Shown piece after piece: positions 1 through 12,632 of a stretch of DNA of 64,000 nucleotides (the stretch's first letter is position 1; the number at the start of each line of letters is the position of its first letter). Both the position numbers and the translations under genes were made by a program. A model generated the notes under the pieces. It worked only from the letters and a program-made list of their open reading frames with translations. It was not told where the DNA came from and searched no databases. Origin of the DNA: Pyrrhoderma lamaoense (Eukaryota; Basidiomycota; Agaricomycetes; Hymenochaetales; Hymenochaetaceae); contig NBAZ01000011.1 in assembly GCA_002794735.1 (NCBI GenBank), positions 124,001 through 188,000 of the forward strand, in the 5' to 3' direction.

Positions 1-2582
1 CTTAGGTCCATCAACCTTCAGAATTCGTGCCAAAACATTCAGATAGTCATTTCCGAAACCCTGATTTGTTCTCAGGGTAATTTCGTCTAGGACATTGAGG
101 AGTAAGCATGTTGCATCCTTAGTGAACAAAAGTTTCCGCTCTGTAACCCCAAAGATAAAATAGTCAGACACGTAAAAAAAGTAACTAAGATACAAAGGGC
201 TACCTTCTTGCAAGAAACGCAAGCTGTCATATAACAAGACGCCCCACCATGATCTTGGAGCGATCTCTTCTTCAAACATGGATATTAAATCCACTGCAGC
301 ATTTCTCAAATCACCGTTAATATCACGTTGATGAAATTCCGCATATCGAATCGCAAAAGCTATTCTGTGTATAAACAAAATATGGCCAGCAGATGCTGTT
401 TGGAGCTCAGGGAGCAGTGGTGCAATGTAGGAGACTAATTCAATATAGAACGCGGGTCCTGCATGAGTTTGTTAGTGATCACTTCTGTATGGGTGCTGCA
501 CTATCCTTACCGTTAATAATATACTCTTCCAATATATTGTCAACAATATGCCCAAGTCCTGTCCAATCCTCCGCAGAAGTACAACAAGAAACAGCCAAGT
601 CATACTTCCTCAACTTAACAAGCGCTTGTGCAGCTATCTAAATTTAGAGTTAGCTAGAATGGTTCGGTTATAATGGCTTTAGAAACTTACTCTACAAATC
701 AAACGACGCGTATGTTCCCTTTGATACTCCATACAAACCTTATTTAGCTCACCAAAGGTGACCCATATGTCGATGTCTTCTTCTGGGTCAAGCTCGTTTC
801 CTAATTCTCCTACTGAGTTATTACACAATGGAACACGAAGTAAAACTTCATCAGCCATTTCTGCACCGATATTTCCGCAAGTATAGAGGTAATTGACCGT
901 GAGTCGCCACATCCCAGGGTCTGAGTGTAAGTAGTTTGCGTAAGACAAGACGTACTGATCCCGTATAGAAATTCCGGTTCTAGTATTGTGATTAACAAAG
1001 AAGTACAAGGAACAAAAAACAGGAACTCATACTCTTCATCAGGTTCGGTATCGAGAAGACCTAAAGGATTCATTATGTCCGCCATATGTGCCGATAACCA
1101 TGGATCTACATCATTAGCGGCAGATAACGCTTGATTAGTCCGTCCACGAACTAATTCAGCGTGGATTGTATCTTCTTTATCAGTAGGGTCCGCGGGTGCT
1201 TCGGCCAAGACTCTCCCAACAATGTCACTAGATGAGACCCTTCAGCTGAGGAACTAATGCATTGTTGAAAATTCAGACATACGGGAGATCTGATCTTCTC
1301 ATTGAAACATCAACCCATACTCCATACGCACATATGTACTCTTTCCACCCTCCACCGATATCCAGGCAAACCCTTCGGAGCACTTCTTTTCTTCCTTCTA
1401 AAATACCAATTAGGTCGCTAACATTGTCCCACCAGTCCTCAAATCCGTCATGTCTGTCATTCTCGGGTACACGATCTAGCTCGATACGCAGAGCCTTAGC
1501 TCGTTCTCTCCAACGCCGGGAGCTAACTGAGAACTCTTTCTCGGTTTTGAAATCTTTCAATCGTGGATGATAATGTAGGAGGTCTACTATCTTTTCGGCT
1601 ATTATTTGCAGGTGGCCCGAAGGATGTCTAGAAAGACATGTCAAGAAGAAATTCGATGACTTCAATAATCCACGAAGGGTTGCTCTAGAAATTAGTCAGT
1701 AATGGCAATATATTGAAATACAAAATGTTACCTTATGATATAAGGCCAAAAGATCTCATCTTCCCAAGGACGCTCTAAAGCGATTAGTTGGTCAGCCTCT
1801 TCAGTAGTGGGTTCAATGAAGTGTGTATTAAGCCATTCAAGGAGTTCATCCCCAACTGCTACATCTTCCATTCCATTTTCTGGAAGATAAAGTGTCTGGA
1901 ATAAACTGAATGAAGTAAATAGCGATTTGTAATGTTCGACAGGCAGCTGGGGAGATTTCCCAGCCTCTGATATTTGCTGTCATTCACTTAGCTTGGCATC
2001 AATTACAGGCAAAGAATTTGCTCACAGAAGCATGGACCCAGCAGTCTTGTACATGCATAATGTAATCACCAGCAAACTTCCGAAAATGTGATAAATTATC
2101 TGGAGAACGCATACTAAGAAGAATTTGAAAATGGTTTCCCTCTTAATAGAGGATAAAGGGACCTACAATTCTTGCCCTTCTTGTTGATGGTTTTCATTAT
2201 GTCTTCTAACAACGTCGAAAACCACCGAGGTATCTGAAATAAACTGATATTTCAACAGCTTGGTTTGGTTATTCAATACGATATCGAAAATCCACTTACA
2301 GTCCTTCTTTCCTCGGATGGAGGATCATCCCAGCAGACAATATAGACGTCTTGTTTTTCCGAGCTGCCTCCGGAAGCCTCATCCTTTGAGAAATTCTATG
2401 TAAAATCAGCACTCCACCTTGCCTCTAAACGTGACACGTACATTTACATTTGTTGCAAACACGGCCATTGAGTTAGACCGAGGAGAAACAGTGAATGATA
2501 CGGTTTCTCCAATTTTCAGTAGTTCTTCTACTTCTGCATGCCCACAAAGAGCAGGTACTAAGCTCAGATGCCGGGACTTCAT
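1..2582 (-). CDS. NUP85: Nucleoporin Nup85, nuclear pore Y-complex subunit; 3' end beyond window
   Basis: Nup85 is a scaffold protein of the Nup84/Nup107 Y-complex of the nuclear pore. Reading starts at the ATG at 2580-2582 (MKSRHLSLVP...). Exon 1 is 2442-2582 and exon 2 is 2300-2395; several more exons follow, each bounded by GT..AG introns. Diagnostic family blocks are ALRIELDRVPEND and GFEDWWDNVSDLIGILEG (exon near 1300-1670), DQYVLSYANYLHSDPGMW (near 900-970) and EEIAPRSWWGVLLYDSLRF (near 200-280). The last exon in view follows an intron at 146-204 and encodes RKLLFTKDATCLLLNVLDEI, close to the usual C-terminus, so only a short tail is missing. The exon junction near 2120-2185 does not join in frame with a canonical donor and is unresolved. 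Family identity is secure; individual splice sites are less so. Confidence 0.86.
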
Positions 2583-5500
2583 GTTTGGGTATGCGTATTT
2601 TTACTGTGGTATATTGGCGTTACTGATAGGCAATCGACGGTCGACTTATTCTGAAACGAGTTATGTGCCAGTTTTTCCCGAGTTTCAACAGCAGTCGGAC
2701 CAGTTGAACATATATAGAGCAAAATGACGGTGAAGCTTATATTAACACTCGAGAATGAACGTTCTGACACGGGTTACAACGAGCCAACTAAAATAATTTC
2801 CTTTTTAAGGCATAACATATCACATGATATAAGTGCCAAAAAGCGCGTATGGTTGATTCTGATCGCATGCACACGGTCTGCGCTCTTCGATCTTGTCTTG
2901 TCTCTAGTTTGATGATAAACTTGGTAAACTCGTTATCTAGAGCTGGAATAAAGCGTGTATGTGGAATATGGCGAAGTAGACAACTGCTCTTCGTCTTCAT
3001 GACAATATCATGAGATGGAGATAAAAAGGAACAACTATGAAAGGGGTCGTTGCATCATAGTCTTATGATATCTCTGACTTTCATCGTGTTGCTCATTTTC
3101 TGTGCTCATTATATGATCGAGGGCTCCTGAGCTGAACACCTGTTGAGATATGAACCCTGATACTAATATAGAACAATGATAATCTGTATATACCTGGTCT
3201 CTCGCCAATCGGCTTGCTAGTGTTCGGTCCCCGGACGCGTCCTCTGAATTTTAATACCCCTTTCTTCCTGAGCACACGATGGTTGAAATCAGCTCCAGGA
3301 ATCTGGATGTTGACCTCTCAAGCTGAGTACCCAGCTTTTGGCGGTGCAGCAAGGATGGTCTCGAACAGGTATAGTAGTCCCCTTAAACCTAACGCCTTCG
3401 AAACTAGAAAATAGGTTGACTTGGCACCCTCCTGTGACTCCTAGCCAATAATACGCTGCAATCTTTGTCCGCCCAATCGGACCAATGTTTTGCCTTAGTT
3501 TGTTGGTTATATTCTATCAATAGAATGAGGATTCTATGAATAATAAACTCGATGACTTGAGTTCATATCTTATACCTTCATTTTACTTTATCTGAAGTTT
3601 ATTGCTTATATCTTACGTATATCCCATTCATGTGCTTTCTGTGTGGCAAACTCCGTGTCCAATACTAGGCCACAAGAACTTTCTGAGGTTCCCGACAACT
3701 GCTCCTCATTCGACTACCCACGAGTGCGGGAGTTACTAATGCGGGAAATATCAACACATTCTCATTAAGGCGTATGACAAGTTTCTGGCCCTCACCATCA
3801 TGGCTAGTAATTTCATCCAATGCCTCACATTATTTCGAATTCTTATTTTTCAAGTGGTGAAGAAGCATGTGGCAAGATCACGACTATTTGCGGGTACTCA
3901 CTATTTATAGTAGTAGCATTGAAATAAATTAATATCCCTATATTATTATAAATACTATTTGAACTGACTTATGGATAGCTTCAGCAAAAAACAATGCATA
4001 CTTCTGTATGACGTTGTACTCTAAAAGGGATGGCTAAATTGAAGATACTAGTTAAACGGATATCAGAACAGACTTGGGATTTCTTCACATACACTCTCAT
4101 TACGATCAAAAAACAAGATAAGTATCACCCTCTATCTCACGCCAGTAGTGGCGGAAAGTATGCAACCAAATAGTGAGTAATTCAAATTAAGAGTGTGGCT
4201 TATAATCGAATACAATTTGAAGTCAGTCAGCATCGAGAAATGAAGATCGGGATAGACTAACGCCGCATCTGCCTTCCGATCTGACCCTGAGGAGATAAGC
4301 GTTTCACACAACGCTCGATAAAGAGATATAGTTCTAGTTTAGGAAGAACTGCAAACAACTCCTGCGTTGTAGCTGGCTCTTAAACTTCATGTCCTACAAT
4401 ATCTAAAATATTCGAAACGAGCTCCCAGCAGCAGCGGATCCAAGATGCTTCTAAACATGAATATGGATACTTCTCGTAAGGTTGACAGCAGTAATATCAA
4501 CTTTATTTAGTCTATAATCATGTAAATTCAAACGCCACATATGACCTTCGCTCCTAACTTCTAAAGTCTCAAAGGTTATTGCCTTGATGAGACAACCTAG
4601 ACATTGATTAAAACAACGGATTATTCTTTTGAGCTCTATTAATAATTTACAATACAGTATCACTGACAGCTTCTGTCTGTTTCACAGTAGAAGGATTACC
4701 GTTTCCCAAGTGACACGCTTGCGCCATCACGATACGATTCATGAAGAGGAGATTCACCATTGTATTTTCTTCTTTTGAGGATTAGCTTCAGAACAACAGC
4801 TTCTTTGTATGTCGTTGTATTTCTTGGTTTGTCACTACGAATTTATGTCATATGTTTGAGAAAACTCAATTTTTCCGATTTATCTACAGCACACACTTTT
4901 CAATAAGGCTTTTTACTAAGCTACTAAGCCAGAATTTACTCAGATATATATATCTATATCAAGTTCTCTGGCAGTTTCTCAATTAGCAATCTAGTTTCAA
5001 CGATGTGAAATAGGCAAGTAGTATCATCTTCCACCTTCTTCGGTCTCTGATCGGAGTACTTAAATATAAGCTCCGCCGCTTGATTTTCTTGATGTATTCG
5101 TATGAAGATATAGACAAACCCTTAGGACAGACTTCTCAAGCTGAAAGCGTCCCTAAAGGCTCTGAGCTAAGGCGTGCTGACTTTGGATAGATAATGTACT
5201 ACTCATAGATAACAACATACTAAAAATAATTGAAAGACCGCTTTCAACCCGGGACTTATGAGATAACCATAGTCTGACTATAAACAGTTGTTGCTCTTCC
5301 ACAAACGTGTACCAAAGGAGATTAACAATAACGAACGGTGTCGTGCACGGGTTTTTAGGAGCAAGATTATAAGAAGCATCGGTACAACGTCATGCAACGA
5401 GCTCAGGGAATTCGGGGGTATGCCCTTGAAATGGTGTCTGCGGAGAGTAAAGTCTGCCTGAACCCTGTCCACAGGGTGAATGGTAGTTATGCTCTTTATT

Positions 5501-6901
5501 ATATAAAATATGCTGCAAGTTACCACTGACCCAAATAGGTGGTATCAACATGCGGGCTCGAATGGATAAGGTTTTCTCAGTCAATGGAAGCACTGATAAG
5601 AAAGGGTGCAAGTGTGAAACCAACTCTTCCCCACTCTTGAATATTGCGGAACGATCTCTATGGAACTGAGATCTCTATAGTAGGTATAAGTAATGTTTGC
5701 ATTCAACTGGATACGCACATTCCAAACTAACCGATAAGGCGAGCGAACAGCTCGTTTTAATGAGCTATGGAGTATTATCGGTGGGGGTGTCCCTAATTAG
5801 CTTGTTCGTCGAGCGAGTATATGTCAAGTCGATTCAAAAATGTACATGTACGTATACCGATGTATTGCATGTCACTAGACGCCGGAGTTCTAGCGGTGTG
5901 ATCTCCTTCATGATGTGATTTATATCAAGTTGCCACGCACAAGTAGTGAGCGCATTTGAAATTTACCTATGTGAAAAATTACGAGGAGAGCCCTTATTCA
6001 ACACGATGTGAAGCCCCCTACCTCTCCTAAACCTCCATCCGCTGACCATACAAGCAAGTACCTTGCAAAGACGAGAAGCTATTGTGGTGCTAGAGAGAGG
6101 TCTTAGGACTCGTGCTTTCCATAACAACGCCCTATTGCAGACCGAAAACAGATGGATGAAAGGATTTTCGCAATTTCACATACTATGTGTATAAGTACTG
6201 TATCCACGCCACACTCAGCGCCAGTACTCGCCACTCTTCAAGAGCTTGTGAAGAGTATTGACACAGTCCTCGGCAAATGGGTTATTGGGGCATGCAAAAC
6301 AAGCTTCAACTTTTTGAAAATGTAAGTTATTTGTATAACAAACTCAATTATCCGATTTAAACTATCATATATTGCTACGTAGTCACTTACTTCAATATAA
6401 ATTTAAAATTAGTTCAAAACTTGATGAATCATAATATTAGATAATCGTCCATAAGTCAGTCAACTTTATCTGTTACATAATAAAGTCTCTTTATCCATAT
6501 TAGGTAAGGTACTACTTAAGTAATATCGATCAATATCGATCTTATCGTTTTTTATATCGTACCTCTTCATTCTCCCCTTTCCCAACGTCCTATCACTTAC
6601 GATAAGACGAACAAACTATACACTCAATATTCCAAACAAGAATTTTCATTTTATACCAGTAACAAGCCAGGTTTAATACCTGATCATCTGAATCTATGAA
6701 CTGCTTACTCATTGACTGTAAGTTCGACAAGCACCCTTATCGGTCTTACTGATCGTACAATTTTATATACTTTATGTGAGTTTTACATTCTTTTAATTAT
6801 CCATTACATTGGAGAATACACCGAAGAACTTAATTAAGGTCTCTATTAGCAAAGCCATGTCCTGCAGGCACCGGTTACGCATATGAAATCAAAAGGGCGA
6901 C
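2583..6901. other. Intergenic region, 4.3 kb, no supported gene
   Basis: AT-rich sequence with only short open frames (82 codons or fewer). None keeps protein-like composition across splice signals, apart from one short protein-like stretch at 3214-3414 listed separately. I saw no tRNA, no rRNA, and no copy of the repeat modules found elsewhere in the window. The left part must hold the NUP85 promoter; the right part lies downstream of the F-box gene. Confidence 0.5.
3205..3414 (+). pseudogene. Possible orphan exon or gene relic
   Basis: A 66-codon stretch reads like real protein (RPLNFNTPFFLSTRWLKSAP, then MLTSQAEYPAFGGAARMVSN). It is preceded by a possible acceptor (TTGCTAG) and ends at a stop. 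No in-frame ATG, partner exon or promoter could be found. I do not recognise the family. It may be one surviving exon of a decayed gene, or chance. The judgement rests only on residue composition. Confidence 0.2.
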
Positions 6902-8860
6902 TCAAACGAAATCCCAGATGTGAACTCTGGATTCATAGATAAGAGCAATACGTCCTGCTCTCTCGCACAATGCAGAGTTTTCATCGCCATTTATCTTCCT
7001 ATGCTTACACTGATGTTTCATCCGAAGAACTCTAGGTTTCGTAGCACCGAGCTGCTCATCAGGATTGTCTAACTGAACGCCACAAACAGACAAGTTGGAT
7101 CTACCATATTCGCTGCCCTGACCATCTATGTGAAGCCGGTTATTCTTCCAAATTAACGATCCATAAACTCCTAAGTTCATGGACATAAGATGATCATCTG
7201 GTATTAGAGATTGATGCGACATCATTGGCCAAGAATATGGAATCTTTGGCGCGTGTTGTTTGGAAGAGTTTGGCGGTTGGAAATGGTCAGGTTGCAGGAT
7301 GAAGTAGTCCAATGATTTCTGTACGAAGTCGTCTCTTTCGTCACGGACTTCGTTGCAGGCTATTACAGATAGGGGTCGGTAACGACAGTGGCAGGTTATG
7401 AGATGGCCCTCGGGGGTTGTTCGTTCTCCTTTACTATGACACACCGCGCAGTGTCTTTCTGCGTATCTCTGTTTCCAAGATATGCGCTCATTAACCACAA
7501 TTGAGCCAGCACTGAATCCCCAGTGATGGATAGCAAACGGCTCAACCGGTTGACACCGAGATGTTCTCAGAACATGCGGTGGAACAAAGTATGCTTCTAG
7601 CGTACATCTGCGGAAACAAAATATCCAATCGTGTACGAATTGGATATGGTGGATACGCTTTTCCAGACAAAAATATAAGCAATGTGGTTAAAAGCACTTT
7701 TAGAAGTGTACTTACGTCCTGAGCGGTGGTCTGTAATCTTACAGAAACCTCGTCCACGTCGTTTTCATCAGGCCTTGATTGAGATCCGAACTTTGTGGTT
7801 CTAACCCAATCAACAATAAGAACATAGCCACGGGCTTCCATGTCCAAAGCGATCAGGTTAGAATGCAGAGAGAGGACTTGGACCTCTTCTTTAACATCAA
7901 GGGTCTTCAACTTGCTCAGACTTCTGGGATATCTTGCCGAAGGCGGCGAGAAGTGAAGGATGGAAATCCGATTTCGACGTGGGCTACAAAAGCTCAAGTC
8001 AATATTCTTGTTTCTTATCAAACCACTTTCATAGAATCTTTTCCTCACCTTCGAATGGTAAAGATATCACCTGAAAGCTCCTGTTTAGAGCCAGTGTATG
8101 ATACCCATTCATATAACCCATTTCCACTATCCAAAACCATATTAAAATCAATCCCTTTCCAAGAGGCGGTCTTTCGTTTTGAAATGACATCATACACCTC
8201 TAAGGAGTAAGAAAAGAAGGCTCCTGAGTTACTCGGTGTCCTGTCATGTTGAAGGCCGACTAGTAAAAATCGACCATCATCAACATATGACGCGTTCTTA
8301 TCTTTAGAGGATTTGATTTGGAGGAAGCGGGGGCGATCCAAAACGGAGTAGCTGGTTCCGACGACCACGATTTCTTCACATGACGTTTAACAGACGGCGA
8401 TCTTTGTGTCCAAGTTCTGTTGTTGCGAATCGCCGTAACTGTCAATCCTTCTATGTCACTAGCCAAGAAACTCTCCAAATCAGTGTAATCCTTGTACGCG
8501 ACGCTGACTCTTGACGAAGGTACGGGAACTGGGATATCCTTAGAGAGAACGTGGCGCATAAAAGCGTCATACCAGACGGAGCGATGCCGAGTAATAGAGT
8601 TGAATTGTTTACATGTCTGTTGATAAAGATATCAGTTAAAATATATAAATAAACATAGCAGTGATAACGAGAGCAATAATAAAAAGGACCGCACATACCA
8701 CTCTTAAGGCCAAGATATCATCCACACTGAGCCACTCGAAAATACGCAACATAATTTCCAGAGGAATCGAGATGAAGCAGTTGTCTTCATTGTTCTGCTT
8801 TCTGATAGCGTTAGACCGATTTTTTGCGCGTCGACGATGAGATTTGTTGTTGTGGTTCAT
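6902..8860 (-). CDS. F-box protein (putative SCF substrate adaptor) with an apparent single-base frame break
   Basis: F-box proteins bind Skp1 through an N-terminal F-box and bring substrates to the SCF ubiquitin ligase. Exons are 8699-8860, 8049-8616, 7716-7983 and 6902-7657; introns of 82, 65 and 58 bp have GT..AG ends. The N-terminus is basic (MNHNNKSHRRRAKNRSNAIR). The F-box follows (ISIPLEIMLRIFEWLSVDDI, then LALRV, joined over intron 1 to TCKQFNSITRHRSVWYDAF). The rest, about 500 residues, could be a beta-propeller-like substrate domain, but no repeat motif is clear. A CxxC and nearby Cys/His residues lie near the start of exon 4 (CAVCHSKGE). The frame must shift by one base at about 8365-8378 (from ...SVKRHVK to CEEIVVVGTSYSVLD). 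The summed exon length of 1754 nt is not a multiple of three, which agrees. Either the gene is broken or the sequence has an indel error. Confidence 0.75.
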
Positions 8861-10067
8861 GTCTGTAGTTGCAGAGGGATGAAAGACAGTAGGAGGAGTT
8901 CAATGAGCGATAGAGTTCCGGGGCAACATAAATCTGCTTAATATATGTGGATGATTTAGTAGATTATGTAATCATAAATTATTGTTCTTAGTGGCTCACT
9001 TCCTATGAGAACCCCAAGTCATCCGGATCATGCGATCGAGAAATGGATTGGAATTGAATTGGCTAACTCGCTTATGGCTGGCTAACAGCTAATAACTCGA
9101 TAAACAAGTAAGACATGATGTGTTTCAATTTCTGAGGGCCACACGGAACCAAAAATCTGGTTATGTATAGGGCACTAATGCACAGAAGTATGATTCATGA
9201 ACCACCCCATACATGTAGTAATGTACAGTATCCACACATTAGAACTTCGGTTGACTTACACAAAACAATCATGTGGCCCTTTTTGCGTTTCTTTCAATAG
9301 GCACCATCTTAATATGTCTTCATATTATCAGAATATCTACATTGACTAAATTTTATAGAATCCAATATAGATGCACATTTCGAGACACAACGTGTCACAC
9401 AGGCTCAGGGTTCAGTTTATACTGCTAAAAACCTTCTCTAAACGAATGGAATAATAAAGATGGTGATAGCAAACAAGCGAGGATGTCTCATGTCTCATCT
9501 AAGTTTTTTTTTCTCATTGGTACCGACGCCTCTTTTTTCCGGTTTAACTTTCATCTAACCACCGTAAACAAGATTGTGAGACATCCTCTGATCTCGATCC
9601 TTATAGCATGCCTAGGAGGGGGAGGCGATATTCGATGTACTTCCGCATTTGTTCTTTTCTATTATGTACTATAAGTTATCGTACTTATACGTCATGCCTC
9701 TTTCCCTCCATCTCGCTTAGCTATACCTTGTTCATATTCACTTGTTACTTATTGGGTCTTCTGAAACCCGAATCCAATTGCGATGAGAAGAAACACGAAC
9801 ATCTGTATTATACTTCGCAGCTAACAATACATACCTAGCAGTTTGAAACCCACCACAATGTCATTCAGCTGCCTCTTATCCGCAGCCATCCTCCCGCAAA
9901 TATCCATCCTAATATGAATGAAAAAAATCCACGACCACTCACTTCCGATATGTGCTATATAAATTTAGTAATTACAAGTCACTAGCAACATATCGGGATA
10001 CCCGAACAACTAAAATCTAGTATCCAGGACCCAGAATCTGTCCTTATAAATTGAATGCGTTATAGTA
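8861..10067. other. Intergenic, upstream of the F-box gene
   Basis: No gene seen. The frames at 9483-9838 are short and lack protein-like composition. This region should contain the F-box gene promoter, close to 8860. Confidence 0.4.
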
Positions 10068-10195
10068 CAGATGCGTATACGAAAAGACGCCAGACACTTG
10101 AACGAAGCGAATAATTTCTCAGATTCAGGCAAGAAAATAGTTAAATAACGTATGTCGCTTACGGGGTTCCTGGCGTCTTTTCATATACCCACCTG
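10068..10195. mobile_element. MITE-like element, copy 1 (128 bp, TA target duplication)
   Basis: The ends are inverted repeats. The left end reads CAGATGCGTATACGAAAAGA and the right end, reverse complemented, begins CAGGTGGGTATATGAAAAGA. Both sides are flanked by TA (10066-10067 and 10196-10197). The interior (ACTTGAACGAAGCGA...TTCAGGCAA) is shared with copy 2. Size, inverted ends starting CAG and TA duplication fit a non-autonomous Tc1/mariner-type element. It has no coding capacity. Confidence 0.75.
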
Positions 10196-10544
10196 TATAA
10201 TCAATCTATGTAACCGTGTAGTAATAACGCTGATATATACGAAAAGAGAAAGCAGGCGTAGTCACAACCACATAAGGCGTATCAAGTAGCCGCCAATCAA
10301 CTCCCCATCTAGCTCTTTTTCCTTACTTAGTTATAGAAAAATATGAGACAAGCACGAAACAGATCAGACAGACAGACTTACCCTAGTTCTAGTGCGCTAA
10401 CACGGAAAGATCCTATCTATACTACAGGACCCATCGTTACCATATCCCCGTCTTATCCTATTTCAGCCCAATCACTACAACTATTCGATTCAGATCTAGT
10501 TCAAGCTAAGGAACTCAATTCCGAGAGGTATACCCACGTATATA
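10196..10544. other. Spacer between the two MITE copies
   Basis: AT-rich, no gene seen. The right end carries a short inverted GTATACCCAC that mirrors the terminus of copy 2 and gives a nested palindrome at about 10528-10557. Confidence 0.35.
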
Positions 10545-10672
10545 CAGGTGGGTATACGAAAGGACACCAGGTACTTGAACGAAGCGATTATTTCTTCCAA
10601 ATTCAGGCAAAGAAAATATCCAAGTAGTGTATGTCGCCTATGGTTCCTGTCATCCTTTCGTATACCCACCTG
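10545..10672. mobile_element. MITE-like element, copy 2 (128 bp, TA target duplication)
   Basis: This copy is exactly the same length as copy 1. The left end is CAGGTGGGTATACGAAAGGA and the right end is its reverse complement, TCCTTTCGTATACCCACCTG. TA flanks both sides (10543-10544 and 10673-10674). The near-perfect ends suggest a younger copy than the one at 10068. A GTAT microsatellite lies directly against the right end. Confidence 0.8.
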
Positions 10673-10674
10673 TA

Positions 10675-10680
10675 CGTACG

Positions 10681-10712
<32 letters not shown>
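10675..10712 (+). repeat. (GTAT)n microsatellite
   Basis: About nine tandem GTAT units directly abut the right end of MITE copy 2. The small open frames here on both strands arise from this repeat. Confidence 0.9.
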
Positions 10713-11720
10713 ACAGTCCATAAATCCATAGAACCACACACGTCCAACAATCACATGAAAACAACACCCGTACATATACGTTCAAAAAAAACAATATCCC
10801 GCGCGCACAAGGAATGTGTATAGTGATAGTTATACATACTAACATAGACAAGAATGCAATCACATAATCCCACCACCAGGGTCCACTTGATCGCTGAACA
10901 AAAAGGGAGCTTCCCCCCCCCCTATCCGGCGCTCCATTCTTAACTAATTACTGGGTAGGGTAGTTGCGTAGTAAGTCCTCTGGAACTCAATGTCCATTAT
11001 GGAAACGTATCGTGTGTCTGTTATTTACTAAGTTACTTATATCTGTAAGTAAGCGTTTACTATTTATATATCCAACTTACATTTCGTCTTAACAATAAAA
11101 AAAGACGCAATCCTATTATCTTCTCTTTTCTCTCATATGATAACGACATTCTAATCTTCCGAGAACGATCCAAACGCAAACGCAAACGTATACCCTCTCC
11201 ATACCTAAACCAAACCAAACCAAACTGAAAACTAAAAATCAAAATTAAATTCGACAATAAAAAATTTCAATTCTAGGACAACTTTTTTTTCCGGATCCGT
11301 GCGTATTACCTTACCAAGACCTTTTTTTTTCTTTTTTCTTATCGTACCATGAGCTAGCAAGCGATGTAATGTGGCTGGACCTCAATCTTTATCTCAGTTC
11401 TCAATCTCAGTTCTCAATTCTCAATTCTATCGGTCACACGCACTCACCCGGCCCATAACACACACATCATTGGGTGGTCCGTAATCCAGAACGCCATGTA
11501 GCTGTTGTTATTTACAGATCACAAAACACCATAGCATCCAAAAGCTATAATCAGCAGCAGCAGCAGTAACAACGTTTCTCAGCACGTTCGAGTCAGGAAC
11601 ATCTTCTTTACGCTCTCACGCTTCATACACAACAACAACAAAGAGATCAATCAAGTCGTCTTTACAGACACGCACACAAACGGGAGAAAGGGAGTAGAGA
11701 AAGATAGGAGTCGATGGAAC
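10713..11720. other. Intergenic, no gene seen
   Basis: AT-rich sequence with homopolymer runs, for example C(10) near 10912 and T-rich runs near 11284 and 11325. The frames present are short and compositionally biased. Confidence 0.4.
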
Positions 11721-12632
11721 TTTGATTCGCTATATTAAAAAAAAAAAAGAACCAAGAACAAAAAAAAGAAGAAACACACACACACACACACAGACGCACA
11801 CAGACGCACACAAACACACACAGAGCGAGATAATAAATTTGACATAACTAGGAGCAGATAGAGTGGAGTTGGATACACAAAAAGAAATAATAAAGAAATG
11901 TAGTAAGAAAGTGAGAAGAGAAGATAGAATAGGGAGGGCATGAGGATGAGAAAAAGGAGGTGGAAGCGGAAGGAAACAGGAAGGAAAGGACTAAAAAAGG
12001 TGACGAGGATTCATAACAGAGACAACGATACATATGAGAGAGAAGTATAGGAAGAGAGAGGAACGTAAACGTATAAAAAAAACTAAAGCAGAAGTGATGA
12101 TATACGTGATAAGAAAACGGCTTGAGGGGCTCTTCTGAGTGTCAGCAATATTTCTCAGAACGAGATGGGACAGGAGAGAGAGGATGGGATGATCGAGGGG
12201 AGATGTCAATGGCTACAGTGATATTCAAGAATAGTCAATCAAGATTGATGAACGGAAACCCGCGCCCTTGGATAAGATATGACCATAGGGGGCGGCTGCT
12301 GAAAGGCAGCATATATATTGGAAGTAAGAGAGAAGTGGAAAAGAAAATTCAATAAATATGTAGAGAGACAGATGGTGACTATATGACTGGAAGGGACCCG
12401 CAATCTAGCTTAGATCAGGCAGTTTGAAGACGTAGGCAGCATATAGATGTATGAATGGTATAGTGAGCCACAGTAACTAGCTTGACGTTACATATATGAA
12501 AGTGGAGATGAATGGAAGCGAGACGACGGACCGATAGGACGGATGATATAAGCCAGCCAAGAGATAGAAATAGTGACGATCCCTTTCACACTCATTTCGT
12601 GTCCACATCCATCGCATTCCCTCTCAGCGAAC
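11721..12632 (-). other. Long purine-rich tract downstream of OPI1 (pyrimidine-rich in OPI1 sense)
   Basis: The plus strand is dominated by A and G for several hundred bases, including a CA repeat near 11775-11820. Because OPI1 is on the minus strand, this would be a CT-rich 3' flank or long 3' UTR. Open frames here (for example 11735-11941) are low complexity and are not called. Confidence 0.45.

Noticed and set aside
10496..10863. Small frames with TYIHTYIHT-type repeats
   Set aside because: They are translations of the GTAT microsatellite and MITE ends.
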